A stretch of 21,372 bases of DNA, taken from IMG/VR virus record IMGVR_UViG_3300034111_000658, positions 1 to 21,372 of that record; one strand, written 5' to 3'. The DNA comes from a virus. Made by a program: the position numbers and the translations under genes. A model generated the notes under the pieces. The model had not been told where the DNA came from and searched no databases. It was given only the letters and a program-made list of their open reading frames with translations. Position 1 is the stretch's first letter; every line of letters begins with the position of its first letter. Below, piece by piece: positions 1 to 10,570 of this stretch.

Positions 1-3000
1 GTTACACTACCCGCAAATTCATCATTACTATCATAGTTAATAGAATATTCACGTATTTTAGTTGAATATGGTTTAACTTCTGTGATGTAATTTTCATAAT
101 ACGTTTGATTATCTTTAATATAGTTTGGATATTGTAATAGCGAACGCAATTTATGTGATACACTAATAAAACTAGTTTTAAATAACCAATCTACATATTT
201 TTGTTCAGTTAACGCATAATTAATCATTACAAAAATTAGATTATTAAATTCAGCATCTAATTCACCGATAAAAATATCATCTTTAAGAGCGTTGATTATA
301 TGACGAATTTCTATAGTCGGAGTAGTAGGAATAACAGTATCATTGTTTGATGTTGTTAATTGTATTGTTCCATTCTGTCTGCCCACGATAGTATAAGCAA
401 GATCAGCCGCTACTGAAATAAGAGTCCAACCACTATTGCCACTACCAACCTTGACAAGTATATCATCACCAACAGCAACTGGTAATTTTAAAGCATCAGG
501 AAGTGTATCAACTACATAATCAAGTTGTATATCAGTAGGACTTACTCCTTCTGCGTACCAATCAACATAATTCCAATATAAAGAAGTTTTATACTGCTGG
601 ATTCGAGTTAGTGACCAAGTTTTAGTTGGAGATAATGTATAAACAGTCCATAGATTATTTTGGGTAGTATCTTGATTTACTAACACTGTATAACCTACAG
701 ATAATACATCAGTATCGAGATATGCCAATTCAATATCTGTATTAATTTTTAAATCACATTCGCCTAGATTAACATTGGGTTGTGCTTCCTGAGTATTAAG
801 TGTATTTAAATTACAGGTACTAACAATCGGTTTAGTTATTAAGATACTATTAACATAATCTACTAAACTGGCATAAGCTGTTGTTTTATCAACAAACATA
901 GTCTGCCGTGGGCGTACTCCTAATCCAAATTTACTAGCAGTACTAAGAGCAGGATCGGGTACTTCTGCCCCTAATATATCAATCCCAGCTAAACTATCAA
1001 TTAATTTATTAACAATTTTTGGAGATATTATACTATCTGCGTTACCTTTTTGTACTAGCTCGTATTCACTGTGAATAATATTAGTGTTCTTAACTGTGTT
1101 ATAGTCGACATGTAAAATAGTATTTTGTGCTGATAGATAATCGGCTATATTATATAGATTAATAACATTATTACTAACAATTGCAGCATAGGGGATACCT
1201 TGATTTTTAGGATTTTCGATTATATCTCGAATAGCCACAAGAGGTAGCTGTCTAGTTTTATTATTAGGATCAACTGTTGTTTTATCTTTAACCCAGAAAT
1301 AATATTTAATACTAATAATATTAGTAACTGGATCAACATATACTAATTCCGCATAAGCACTATCGTCGGCATATTTCGGAATACCTTCTCCGCCTCGAGC
1401 AACATACGTACTTGGTAAGTACGGACTTTCTACCCACTCTAATACCTCAACTGTTGAACCTGGGAATAGTCGCCCCCAATTAATGCTACGATATGTTACT
1501 GTATCTTGTTCGTAGTCAATGTAACTAAGTTGACTTAAGTTCCACCATACTTGTCCAACTTGATTACCGTTCCAGAATATATTATCATTTAAACTAACTG
1601 CGCTATTTGTTCCGCGATTATATATCGCCGGATCATATCCGGTTTTATATGCGATTTCTTGTTCTGCTCGGCCAAGTATTTTACCTTTTGCAGGATCAAT
1701 AAATTCTAAAGTTGTTAGAATAGTGTTTGACAGATTACTGTATAGATACATTCTATTAACTGATTCTATATCTACTGTCGGTTGTTGATATCTAATTAAA
1801 CTCCATCCACGTTTGTTTATTATATTATTAAACAGGTAAATACTGCCACCATCATTAATAGTAGTATCATCACTTGGTGCACTTACTATAATATAATCGC
1901 CGATTATATCGATTGCTGTACCAAAACCGTCGCCGGTGTTTAAATCAGTTGGATCAAGTTGTTGACAGAATGCATAACGTCCAGGATGTTCAACCATATC
2001 ACGAGGATCATCATATAATTCGTATGTGTACACACTACCGCTAACTTTGATACTATCAACAAAAGATGTAGAATCATCATCAATTACTGTAGTGTCATTA
2101 TCAAAGGTAGTAACAGTATTTGTTGTTCCGCGTTCGCTACTAATTACTAGCATATAGGCATTACGAGCCAATATAACTTTAGTACCAAAATATTCATTAT
2201 TGCTGTTATACGGATTAACAATAATCTGCATGAACGCAAATATAGCCAAGCCTGCGTCAGCATACACTGTACCACTGCCCGATAGAATACGTAAACGATT
2301 TTTAGCTACAGTTTTATCACTGTCTAATCTTAAGTATCCGTTTTCATTGACTGCGGTAATACCTAATAGATTGGCATCATTGATATCTTCGATTAAACTA
2401 TCTAAACTTGTACCAGTCACAGTAATCTGGAAGTTATCTAAACGAATTGTGTCGCCCGGAGTAAACGTTGGATTCTTAGTAAACCCTCTGTTGATACCAT
2501 ATAGCGTGCCCTTGTTATGGAATTTCCACACAGCACCAGTATTGTAAGCTGTACCGGAATTATAATAGGGAGCACCGATGTAGAAAGCACAATTATTTGA
2601 ACAGATAGTTAGGGCCGATCCAAATCGCGCTCCTTCCTGGATGGCACTTAAACTTCCGCCCAGGCTATCAATTCCGATTATTCTTTCTAATAGAGTAAAT
2701 TTGTTAGTTTCAATTTTTACATTTTTACCTACACCAAGCGGTACAGATAATGTTATTTCGTTTGCGCCAGTTACTGTATAATTAAATATTTCAATATCAT
2801 CAACAGTTACTTTATACACAGGAGCAATTGTTTCTACTGTGGTATATACTGTATCAGTTGTACTATTAAATGCTTCAATTACACGATCATATATATACAC
2901 TGCCCCAGCTTGTGCAAGTAAATCGCCGGTTGCGCCGATTACCCCATCAGCAGGAGCGCCAACACCGAGCTGTGCTCCGTTTAAACTTGCATCGATACAA

Positions 3001-6000
3001 AAACCAAATTCACTGCCCGCTGGTCCATTAATTGTTTCGACTAATGTATAATACGGGCCTTGTGAAATTGTAAGCGTATCATTAACGTTTCCAGATATAA
3101 ATGTTATTGTTGTTCCGGATAAGGTGTAATCAATATTTGGAATGTATGTACGTGTTTCGCTAGTAACTACTAATGAATTAGCATCATCAGTTACTTCGGG
3201 TGTAAATGGTACTGTGATAGATGATACAGATCCGGATGTAGTAACTGTCTCACTTTCCTCAGTTACAAATCGTTTTAAACCGTAGACATAAACTTTAGGA
3301 GTTGATTCATAAGGAGCACCAACATATAACCAGTGGCCTAATTCATCAAACGCAAAGCCGTGGCCAAATTGTCCGTTAGTGGCACTAACATTGCCTGCAA
3401 TAACTTGTCCTCTATTCCATACAGTTTCGCCTTCAAGTTTATTATAGGTATAGATTAAGCCAACATTAGCAGCACCGGCTAAACCAGAACTTGTTGGTGC
3501 GTTTGCGGCCATTCTTAGTTGTGTACCGTCAACTGCTGTGTCGATATGTGAACCATAGGTAAATGTATTAGCACCGTCTGGTGTTATAGTAGACGTTTTA
3601 CTGTAAGCATTTGATGTATTTTTATCAAATACACTTACAGCACCAGTACCGGCATATAAAGTCGTACCTACAAAAATAGTTTGTTCGGCATTGTCAATCA
3701 TTTTTAGTGCTTGGCCGAATCCATCATTGGCTGTATATTCAGTATCAACCGTTAATGAAGATACGGTAGTATTAGCTGGAAATATATTACTGTTATTAAC
3801 AGTCTGACTTGCTGCTACGTTTGCTACATTAGGGTTAAACATATCTACATTTGATATAATGCCAACAGCATTGCCTGTAATAGTTGTAATCCCAGTAACA
3901 ACATTACCTCCGATAGTTAATGTACTTGTGGCATTAGCTAGTGCTACATTACTAAATGTAATATACACATCATTTGTTTTTACTAAACGTTGAGTCACTC
4001 CCCATGGGTGTGTTTTTTCGTACACTTTCCAGGTACCGCTCGGTTGCGTACCAAATGGTTGACCCTGTACTGCTGTTGTTTCGGCATCCTCGTCGATCCA
4101 AATCTTTTCACCAACTTTCCATCCATTTGGCGGAACATATTCTCGGGCAGTTTCCATGTAGTTAAATCGTATACTGTCTAAAACAAACAATATACCGTCA
4201 CCGTCGAGTGTGGTTAATTGTGTTGTATCACCGGAGTACTTGACTAATATATTATTAAGATCAACTACACTTTCGACTTGGTAAAAACCATCAAATTCTG
4301 TAGTAAAACTACGGATTAGGAATATATCTCCGACAGATAAACTGTGTGGACTGTCTGTGGTAAATGTTACAAATCCATCAAGCGAGTTAGATACTAAAAA
4401 CACATGATTGTTAGTTTCTGTTACTCGATAAACATTCCAGTTTTGTGAAAAGTCTCTTGCGCACCAGATAGTATAGCCTGTGCCAATAGCATCTAATTGA
4501 TTATTTAAATCTGTAAAATTAGCAAGATCGAATATAGTAGTATCAACATCGTCAATATTTACATATCCAGCCTTTATGATATCATTCTCGTAATTACTAT
4601 AAGCATCTCTATTCAATGCTATTGTGCCGTTGTAAGAATTATTTGATTTGTATAATTGTGAACTATCAAATATATTCAAGCCATTGCCGCTAGTATTAGC
4701 TACGAATGTAGCAGAAACAGGATTAATTCCAAATGCTGATTCATCTAATACAATTTCTACATACGGGTTTGTATCTATTGCTCCATATTCACCTATACGT
4801 ATTGCCCATTCTTCGTAGAATTTTATATCACTACTTAGATTATTAAATTGTGCGTTAGATAATTGATTAACAGCATTGGCTGAGCCTTTTTGCTTGATAA
4901 ATCCTTTATATAATTCAATTTGTGTTGTATCACTTAAGCCAATATCTGTTAGATATTGTCGTGTGCTAAATCCAATCAATCCGTGACTGTATGTAATTTG
5001 GTCCGAATCTTTAAAGTTTGTATATGAATCGTAGTATGCTTGCGACTTAGTGGCAATAGTAGCAAAGTTTGGTAACAATCCTTTTTTAATTTCGCTAACA
5101 GAAAGTTGTTTCCACGAAGCAAAACTAAACTCAGTCGTTGCTGAAATATTCTGTAAAGCGACAAAATATTGATTTTTAAATTGTACTAAGGCACCTTTTA
5201 AATAATCTACGCCAGCTACCCACTCGTCAACTTGACCAGAATTGTATACAAAGCCCGGAGCATAAAGACTACCGTTCCATTCAGTTGTTTTTTGTCCGAT
5301 CAATTTTAATCTAAATTGTCTATTACCAAGCTCTGGTTTGTAAATAATATCATTAAACACTGTTGTATTATCAAATATTAAAACGTGTTCGTATTGTACC
5401 AAATTTAACTCGATATAGCCAATAACTGCATCATTAGTTAATGTCAATTTGAAAGTAGTGGGACTGCGTAATACATTATAGTTTGTATTTTTAACTAAAG
5501 CAAAATTCTGATCTAATACTTTAGAACCATACTGGCTATCTGTGATAGCATCTGTAATTGCTCCAACGGTAACGGCATTTATCACATTAGCCACTGGACT
5601 CAATACTAAGATACTACCAGGTGCCCAGCCTTGTTGTGCCCAAAATAAGAATTCTTTAGTCGACAATTTCCAATTACGAGTTTCGCCTAGTTGTTCATCT
5701 GTATCATTAAAGATAAACCCTTGGGCTATTAAATGTCTTTCGTAACTAATTAAAAAATCAGCTATTTGTTGTTGGCTATTAAATTCGTAACCATAAGGTA
5801 CTGTTAGTTTTAAATTTTGATAATCGTTAAACACCGTCACTGAATTGTTTAATACAGTAATTTTATATGCGTTTGTGTTTATAACACTTGGAATAATAGT
5901 GAAATACGGATTAGATAAATTATATCCGCGTACACTATATCCATTTGTTGTTTTTTCAATAATTACACCGCTATAGGTTATTTTACCGACCGGAGTTGAT

Positions 6001-9000
6001 TTATACAAATGTACATTATAGTTTTCATTTGGGATAACGATACTATCATTTGTGCTAGTTGGCGAATTTTGCTCTGCCAATACCTGAAGATATTTTTGAT
6101 CACTAAATCCGGCCATTTTGTAGGCAAGATTGACTTCATAATTTTTTAATAATGGAGTAATAACATTAGAAGGATTAATTCCTTGATTCACTAGGAAATC
6201 AGCGATCCAGTTTATATAGCCCGCTGTTCTAACCACAGTGCCCGATGATGTGTCACCGTTGAACGTCATTGATGTTTGTTTAATGTGATCGTTTGTATCA
6301 GTCAGATATTGATTTAATGTATTATTTTTTGAATATCGAGATATGTCCATTAATAAACCAAAATATCTAGCAGGTTTAGCTAAAGCAAGGGCCTGTTGTA
6401 CAGCATACGGGAAATTACTACTGATGCGCCAAGCCGCTTCGACCGGTCCTTGTTGCCCCACTGCCCAAGCTGTTGCAGCTCTAGTAGAATTGAAAGACGC
6501 AGTCATGATTGCTGCTGGGCTTAATAAAAGTCCATTGGCGTCTACAGGAATAACTGCTGATAATCCCGGACGAGCAAAAACAGTATCTATACCAGCACGT
6601 TCGCCGTATTTAATTAATCCTAGTTCTAGGTCATCCCATAGAAGTTTGTTACCGCCAGTATAAGGTGCAGGACCGTATTCTTCTACCCACCACGATGGCA
6701 TAGTAGAAAAACCTAACATTTCCCAAGGAGTCAAATGTGGACGTATTGTATCGTAGAAATATTGATAACATGCTCTCCAACTACCAGGCAATATTTCACC
6801 GTTAATTCTGTCAACAAAACGACTATAGTTCCACGTAAATGGATCATTGCTTTCAAATGTATCATTGACTGTAAAATCAATTTTGTTATTACCGATCCAA
6901 TTTAAGAAATTCTTAGATAATAATTGATTAACATCACCTATTGTATAATCACTTGTTCTGAATTTCCCTGGTATAACTGAATATACGTCTTGATAACTAC
7001 TAATGTTGTGCAATGTGATGTTATTGTAAATACGTTTTTCTAATTCTAATACAAAACTATCTCTGTAGTCATCAAATGCTGGAGTTATGCTGCCGTCATG
7101 TCCACGTATAACATTGATAGGTGTACGATACGTATCGTCTAAGAAGATCTCAGGAATAAATTTAGGATATAAGCCCAACTTACTCGGAGTCTCTGGTACA
7201 TAAGATCCATTGGTATCCGCATACTCTACAATTTTAACAATATCATCTACTTCTAAAGTAACAGTATTCTTAAATGTTATTGCCGGACGATCTGTATCAA
7301 ATGTATAATCTCTATCTAAGATTAATTGTACATCATTTAAATAAACAAGTACCGCAGTATTACCTAGAGTATAGGCGTCAAATACCGAAGTAATTTCATA
7401 TGAACGTACCAATGGGTCGAATATTGTATAACCTGTACCGTTAACAATATTTTTTAATGTACCGTATGGTACCATGTCACTGTAGAACCATGGGAATGTT
7501 TTGTTTTTAATCTTGTTAATTTCTGTTAAGATTAAATCCACACTGGCCACAGGATCAGTTGGTTGTATGCCTGATAGTGTAGCACTTAATTCTAAGAATT
7601 TATTTTTAAATCTAGCGTATTCTTGTTGCGCATAACGAATTGCATCGATAAAGTTTGTGCTGTCATTTAATAAAAACAGTGCGGCATTTGATATTGGCGC
7701 ACTATGTTGTAGTATGTTGCCGCCTTTTGATGTAATCTCGATATCTCTGAGATTACTTTCGCTAAGAACATCGCCAACAAGCTCAGTACTATTTTGACTC
7801 AACTCAATCAGATGATTTCTAAGTTGACCTAATGTTAACGATGTTAGGTTAATATTTTGAGCATTTAAATCTAAATTTTGTGGAACTTGATACTGACCAA
7901 GCGCACTTATATCATTACTAAAAATTAATATATCAATTTTATCACCTATAGAAGGTTCAGTAGCTAACGTCAACGCATTATTTGTCAGAGTCCACTGTGT
8001 TGTTTTTAAGAATGTGTTATTTTTATAAACTTTAACATGTGGAACAGACGTCGCCGCTGCTGGAGTAACATCAATTTTAAACGGACTATTCAACCCGTCA
8101 TATACGTATGTAATAAGTTGTTCATGATGTAGTATCTCAGTTGATTTCTTCCAAATATTAGTTGGAACTACTATATTTCTATCTATAATTTTTTGTAAAA
8201 ATCCAATGGAAATTTGACTAGTATATGCTATTTGATTGAGTATATAACTAAATTCATCTGTGTCAAAATAGTTAGAAAATTCAATATCGCCTTGTGTAAG
8301 GAATGTTCTGTATTTTAATGGAAATTTAAGTACAGGATCTACTACTGTACTTGTACTTGTTCTGTTATAGCCAAATAATTTTGTACCAGCAAATGTACTG
8401 TTAGTATAAAGAGATAAACTTGTTCCACTAGTGTCATACATATCAAACATCGGTTCTTGTTGTAGGCTAGTTTTTTGTTGGCTTTGTTCCCAAGTATCTC
8501 CATTATACCACCATTGCGTTCCTTTATACAATCCTGTTTTTACTACCACAGTATCATAAATTTCATTGTTAGCATCAGTGGCAGGATTTAAATTTATATA
8601 TACAGGTCCAGATGGCAATCCATTAATGTCAACAGCAAGTTGTACTAAATTAATTGTATAGATATTATCACGTACTACTGGGTCGATGTCATTAGCAAAT
8701 ATAATTCGCATGCCGTCAACTAAAGTAACTCCGCCTATAACAGTTAATACTTTTCCTTGTATATCTATTAACGCATTTTTTGTAGTTACATCTAAGATAT
8801 CAATAGGTTGTTTACCAATTCTACCATAGTTAAATAATTGTAAATTTGCGTCAAATTGTATAATCGGACGTCGCGCACGATAAGTTTGATCATATGTTAC
8901 AATCACGCCGTTATAATCAGCTGTGGCTTTGATTACATCTCGATGGAACCAACGGTTATTACGAGACCAAGCATTTAAATCTTTGCTACAACGATTAATT

Positions 9001-10553
9001 GTAATATATTCTGCATTAGATTCATTACCCGGTAATCCGTCTGGATAATTTAGTGCTAGTTCATCATTGTATAACTCGGAAGTAACTAACAATGACGCAT
9101 CAATTAATTGTATTCCAGTCGATGACCCTACACCCTCAACATAATATTCTTTATTTTGATAAGTTGCTGGAGTAACATCGGTGCTAAAACTTACTTTTAA
9201 TCCACTAGTGAATATAACTCCGTTAGGACTAGTGTAGTTAGATTTTCCTAATATGTCGTTTTCGACATCAATTTCCCAGCCGGCAATATCAATAAGTTTA
9301 ATTGTGCCGTAGATAGCTGGATTGCTACCGTCTTGGAAATATAATGTATCTTGTATACTTGAAATTACAGGAACAACATGGAAGAACTCATCGTAATCTT
9401 TAAAGAATTCTTTATTGGCATTAACAAGACCAGATCTGATGTATACTTTTTCGTTAAGCAAAACATCCTGAACATGTACCAAACGAATCAACGGATCGTC
9501 AATATTACCAATATCACTGAACTGTACTCTCCATACTCCGTAACGTTGCGTAGTCGAGATCACTGTACCGGCATCATATCCCGGAACAACTAGTCCAGTA
9601 ACTGGATCAATGACTTCGGGCATAGTCCACGCTTCTTCACCGCGATTTGTTAATAAATTTTGATTAACAAATATTGCAGTTTCACCATTAAGTTGACCAG
9701 TGATTCCTGCGTATGCCGGAAAGGCTGTGACAAATTGACTAACTGTGCTATTGTGAATATCTGCGAAAGCAAGTGGAACTGCGTATTCTACGCTAGCTAC
9801 TACATTCATTAACACATATCTATCTTGCGCATTTGCCTGCGGAACATTAAATGTAATGGTGCCGGTTTCAGCACCATTATTAATAACGCCAAGCACGTCT
9901 CGTGTACTAACTGTTGGTGTCGCATTTACTAGACCATCGACACCAAGTTCTGTTTGTATCCAGAAGCCAGAACCAAGTTGGTTAACTTCAAATGTGTATT
10001 GGCCGCCGCGAGCAAGTGTAATTGTATTCTTTATCTGGCCGCCGGTAGAAAAATCGTAACGAGCTGTAGTTGTATCACGAGTAACAGTAAATGTTTTTTC
10101 TAAATCGACCCCACTTGTATTAACATCAACAGGATCTAAACCATCAGCAAGCCAATAGTACTGTGTAAAGTTAACAAAATGGTCAAGTGATATGTGCGGA
10201 TCAAAGCTATAATATTCGGCTTCAAATAACTTAGCGTGATTTGGCGTTAGCCCGCTATAATATTCGAGTTTATTTAATAAATCAACATAACTAGCAAAAA
10301 ATGTAACTTCGTTTTGTTCATTGCGAACCACTATGCTCGGCTCAAGTTGATATTTTTGTCGTTCGGCCGAACTTTCGATTATATAACTATCATTACTTTT
10401 GTAGGTCGGCGCAAATGTTCTTCCGATATAGCCATATATATTTCTTAAATTTGGTTCAGTTACTAACTGATCCATTGTGGCCGACAAGAACTTATTGTTA
10501 ACGTCGGTTTGGAATATGCTAGGAAGTAAATTTGAAGTCTTTTTTATCGCCAT
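1..10553 (-). CDS. Giant virion structural protein (baseplate/tail periphery), 3' end outside window
   Basis: Reading from the ATG at 10553-10551 I find no in-frame stop down to base 1, giving at least 3,517 codons; the C-terminus is missing. The start begins MAIKKTSNLLPSIF, 30 bases after the gp6 stop, with only a weak GAG ribosome-binding site. Visible parts: an N-terminal region (about 1-150) rich in aromatic residues; a PWEMLGF...PSWW segment near 1276-1290; a WKVYEKTHPW segment near 2175-2184; seven FG-GAP repeats from 2279 to about 2910; four fibre-type beta repeats; and near 3446-3478 a segment containing KYVDWLFKTSF. No signal peptide or membrane segment is seen. From memory, these segments resemble the very large, poorly characterised structural proteins of marine T4-like myoviruses. 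Its place directly after gp6 is that of T4 gp7 or Afp12, so a wedge-linked or peripheral baseplate role is inferred. A tail-fibre or host-recognition role is the main alternative. The coding call is near certain; the function is not. Confidence 0.93.
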   Translation of the reverse strand, partial: MAIKKTSNLLPSIFQTDVNNKFLSATMDQLVTEPNLRNIYGYIGRTFAPTYKSNDSYIIESSAERQKYQLEPSIVVRNEQNEVTFFASYVDLLNKLEYYSGLTPNHAKLFEAEYYSFDPHISLDHFVNFTQYYWLADGLDPVDVNTSGVDLEKTFTVTRDTTTARYDFSTGGQIKNTITLARGGQYTFEVNQLGSGFWIQTELGVDGLVNATPTVSTRDVLGVINNGAETGTITFNVPQANAQDRYVLMNVVASVEYAVPLAFADIHNSTVSQFVTAFPAYAGITGQLNGETAIFVNQNLLTNRGEEAWTMPEVIDPVTGLVVPGYDAGTVISTTQRYGVWRVQFSDIGNIDDPLIRLVHVQDVLLNEKVYIRSGLVNANKEFFKDYDEFFHVVPVISSIQDTLYFQDGSNPAIYGTIKLIDIAGWEIDVENDILGKSNYTSPNGVIFTSGLKVSFSTDVTPATYQNKEYYVEGVGSSTGIQLIDASLLVTSELYNDELALNYPDGLPGNESNAEYITINRCSKDLNAWSRNNRWFHRDVIKATADYNGVIVTYDQTYRARRPIIQFDANLQLFNYGRIGKQPIDILDVTTKNALIDIQGKVLTVIGGVTLVDGMRIIFANDIDPVVRDNIYTINLVQLAVDINGLPSGPVYINLNPATDANNEIYDTVVVKTGLYKGTQWWYNGDTWEQSQQKTSLQQEPMFDMYDTSGTSLSLYTNSTFAGTKLFGYNRTSTSTVVDPVLKFPLKYRTFLTQGDIEFSNYFDTDEFSYILNQIAYTSQISIGFLQKIIDRNIVVPTNIWKKSTEILHHEQLITYVYDGLNSPFKIDVTPAAATSVPHVKVYKNNTFLKTTQWTLTNNALTLATEPSIGDKIDILIFSNDISALGQYQVPQNLDLNAQNINLTSLTLGQLRNHLIELSQNSTELVGDVLSESNLRDIEITSKGGNILQHSAPISNAALFLLNDSTNFIDAIRYAQQEYARFKNKFLELSATLSGIQPTDPVASVDLILTEINKIKNKTFPWFYSDMVPYGTLKNIVNGTGYTIFDPLVRSYEITSVFDAYTLGNTAVLVYLNDVQLILDRDYTFDTDRPAITFKNTVTLEVDDIVKIVEYADTNGSYVPETPSKLGLYPKFIPEIFLDDTYRTPINVIRGHDGSITPAFDDYRDSFVLELEKRIYNNITLHNISSYQDVYSVIPGKFRTSDYTIGDVNQLLSKNFLNWIGNNKIDFTVNDTFESNDPFTWNYSRFVDRINGEILPGSWRACYQYFYDTIRPHLTPWEMLGFSTMPSWWVEEYGPAPYTGGNKLLWDDLELGLIKYGERAGIDTVFARPGLSAVIPVDANGLLLSPAAIMTASFNSTRAATAWAVGQQGPVEAAWRISSNFPYAVQQALALAKPARYFGLLMDISRYSKNNTLNQYLTDTNDHIKQTSMTFNGDTSSGTVVRTAGYINWIADFLVNQGINPSNVITPLLKNYEVNLAYKMAGFSDQKYLQVLAEQNSPTSTNDSIVIPNENYNVHLYKSTPVGKITYSGVIIEKTTNGYSVRGYNLSNPYFTIIPSVINTNAYKITVLNNSVTVFNDYQNLKLTVPYGYEFNSQQQIADFLISYERHLIAQGFIFNDTDEQLGETRNWKLSTKEFLFWAQQGWAPGSILVLSPVANVINAVTVGAITDAITDSQYGSKVLDQNFALVKNTNYNVLRSPTTFKLTLTNDAVIGYIELNLVQYEHVLIFDNTTVFNDIIYKPELGNRQFRLKLIGQKTTEWNGSLYAPGFVYNSGQVDEWVAGVDYLKGALVQFKNQYFVALQNISATTEFSFASWKQLSVSEIKKGLLPNFATIATKSQAYYDSYTNFKDSDQITYSHGLIGFSTRQYLTDIGLSDTTQIELYKGFIKQKGSANAVNQLSNAQFNNLSSDIKFYEEWAIRIGEYGAIDTNPYVEIVLDESAFGINPVSATFVANTSGNGLNIFDSSQLYKSNNSYNGTIALNRDAYSNYENDIIKAGYVNIDDVDTTIFDLANFTDLNNQLDAIGTGYTIWCARDFSQNWNVYRVTETNNHVFLVSNSLDGFVTFTTDSPHSLSVGDIFLIRSFTTEFDGFYQVESVVDLNNILVKYSGDTTQLTTLDGDGILFVLDSIRFNYMETAREYVPPNGWKVGEKIWIDEDAETTAVQGQPFGTQPSGTWKVYEKTHPWGVTQRLVKTNDVYITFSNVALANATSTLTIGGNVVTGITTITGNAVGIISNVDMFNPNVANVAASQTVNNSNIFPANTTVSSLTVDTEYTANDGFGQALKMIDNAEQTIFVGTTLYAGTGAVSVFDKNTSNAYSKTSTITPDGANTFTYGSHIDTAVDGTQLRMAANAPTSSGLAGAANVGLIYTYNKLEGETVWNRGQVIAGNVSATNGQFGHGFAFDELGHWLYVGAPYESTPKVYVYGLKRFVTEESETVTTSGSVSSITVPFTPEVTDDANSLVVTSETRTYIPNIDYTLSGTTITFISGNVNDTLTISQGPYYTLVETINGPAGSEFGFCIDASLNGAQLGVGAPADGVIGATGDLLAQAGAVYIYDRVIEAFNSTTDTVYTTVETIAPVYKVTVDDIEIFNYTVTGANEITLSVPLGVGKNVKIETNKFTLLERIIGIDSLGGSLSAIQEGARFGSALTICSNNCAFYIGAPYYNSGTAYNTGAVWKFHNKGTLYGINRGFTKNPTFTPGDTIRLDNFQITVTGTSLDSLIEDINDANLLGITAVNENGYLRLDSDKTVAKNRLRILSGSGTVYADAGLAIFAFMQIIVNPYNSNNEYFGTKVILARNAYMLVISSERGTTNTVTTFDNDTTVIDDDSTSFVDSIKVSGSVYTYELYDDPRDMVEHPGRYAFCQQLDPTDLNTGDGFGTAIDIIGDYIIVSAPSDDTTINDGGSIYLFNNIINKRGWSLIRYQQPTVDIESVNRMYLYSNLSNTILTTLEFIDPAKGKILGRAEQEIAYKTGYDPAIYNRGTNSAVSLNDNIFWNGNQVGQVWWNLSQLSYIDYEQDTVTYRSINWGRLFPGSTVEVLEWVESPYLPSTYVARGGEGIPKYADDSAYAELVYVDPVTNIISIKYYFWVKDKTTVDPNNKTRQLPLVAIRDIIENPKNQGIPYAAIVSNNVINLYNIADYLSAQNTILHVDYNTVKNTNIIHSEYELVQKGNADSIISPKIVNKLIDSLAGIDILGAEVPDPALSTASKFGLGVRPRQTMFVDKTTAYASLVDYVNSILITKPIVSTCNLNTLNTQEAQPNVNLGECDLKINTDIELAYLDTDVLSVGYTVLVNQDTTQNNLWTVYTLSPTKTWSLTRIQQYKTSLYWNYVDWYAEGVSPTDIQLDYVVDTLPDALKLPVAVGDDILVKVGSGNSGWTLISVAADLAYTIVGRQNGTIQLTTSNNDTVIPTTPTIEIRHIINALKDDIFIGELDAEFNNLIFVMINYALTEQKYVDWLFKTSFISVSHKLRSLLQYPNYIKDNQTYYENYITEVKPYSTKIREYSINYDSNDEFAGSV
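1824..3719 (-). repeat. Seven FG-GAP repeats (predicted integrin-type beta-propeller) inside the giant protein
   Basis: Within the giant ORF, seven segments follow the pattern FG-x-x(5-12)-[VI]-[GS]-A-P-x(n)-G-x-[VI]-Y-x-[YF]. They begin at residues 2279 (FGQALKMID), 2333 (YGSHIDTAV), 2396 (FGHGFAFDE), 2516 (FGFCIDASL), 2644 (FGSALTICS), 2789 (FGTKVILAR) and 2877 (FGTAIDIIG). Repeats 3, 4 and 5 keep GAP exactly (YVGAPYES, GVGAPADG, YIGAPYYN); repeat 7 has SAP; repeats 1 and 6 are degenerate. The first three are spaced 54 and 63 residues apart, as expected for propeller blades. Later spacings (120, 128, 145, 88) imply inserted domains, two of which look like fibre-type beta repeats. FG-GAP repeats form the seven-bladed propeller of integrin alpha subunits; the fold here is inferred from repeat number and pattern. 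Confidence 0.75.
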
Positions 10554-10570
10554 GTCGTTATAATCTCAAG

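Noticed and set aside
2200-2547. Plus-strand open frame of 115 codons
   Set aside because: Antisense to the FG-GAP region of the giant gene, where the minus frame carries clear protein repeats; no independent support.
3974-4181. Two overlapping plus-strand short open frames
   Set aside because: Both lie opposite a conserved-looking WKVYEKTHPW segment of the giant protein; overlapping frames in the same place argue for chance.
6343-6663. Plus-strand open frame of 106 codons
   Set aside because: It lies wholly inside the giant minus-strand gene, has no ribosome-binding site or recognisable protein features, and reads as an antisense shadow.
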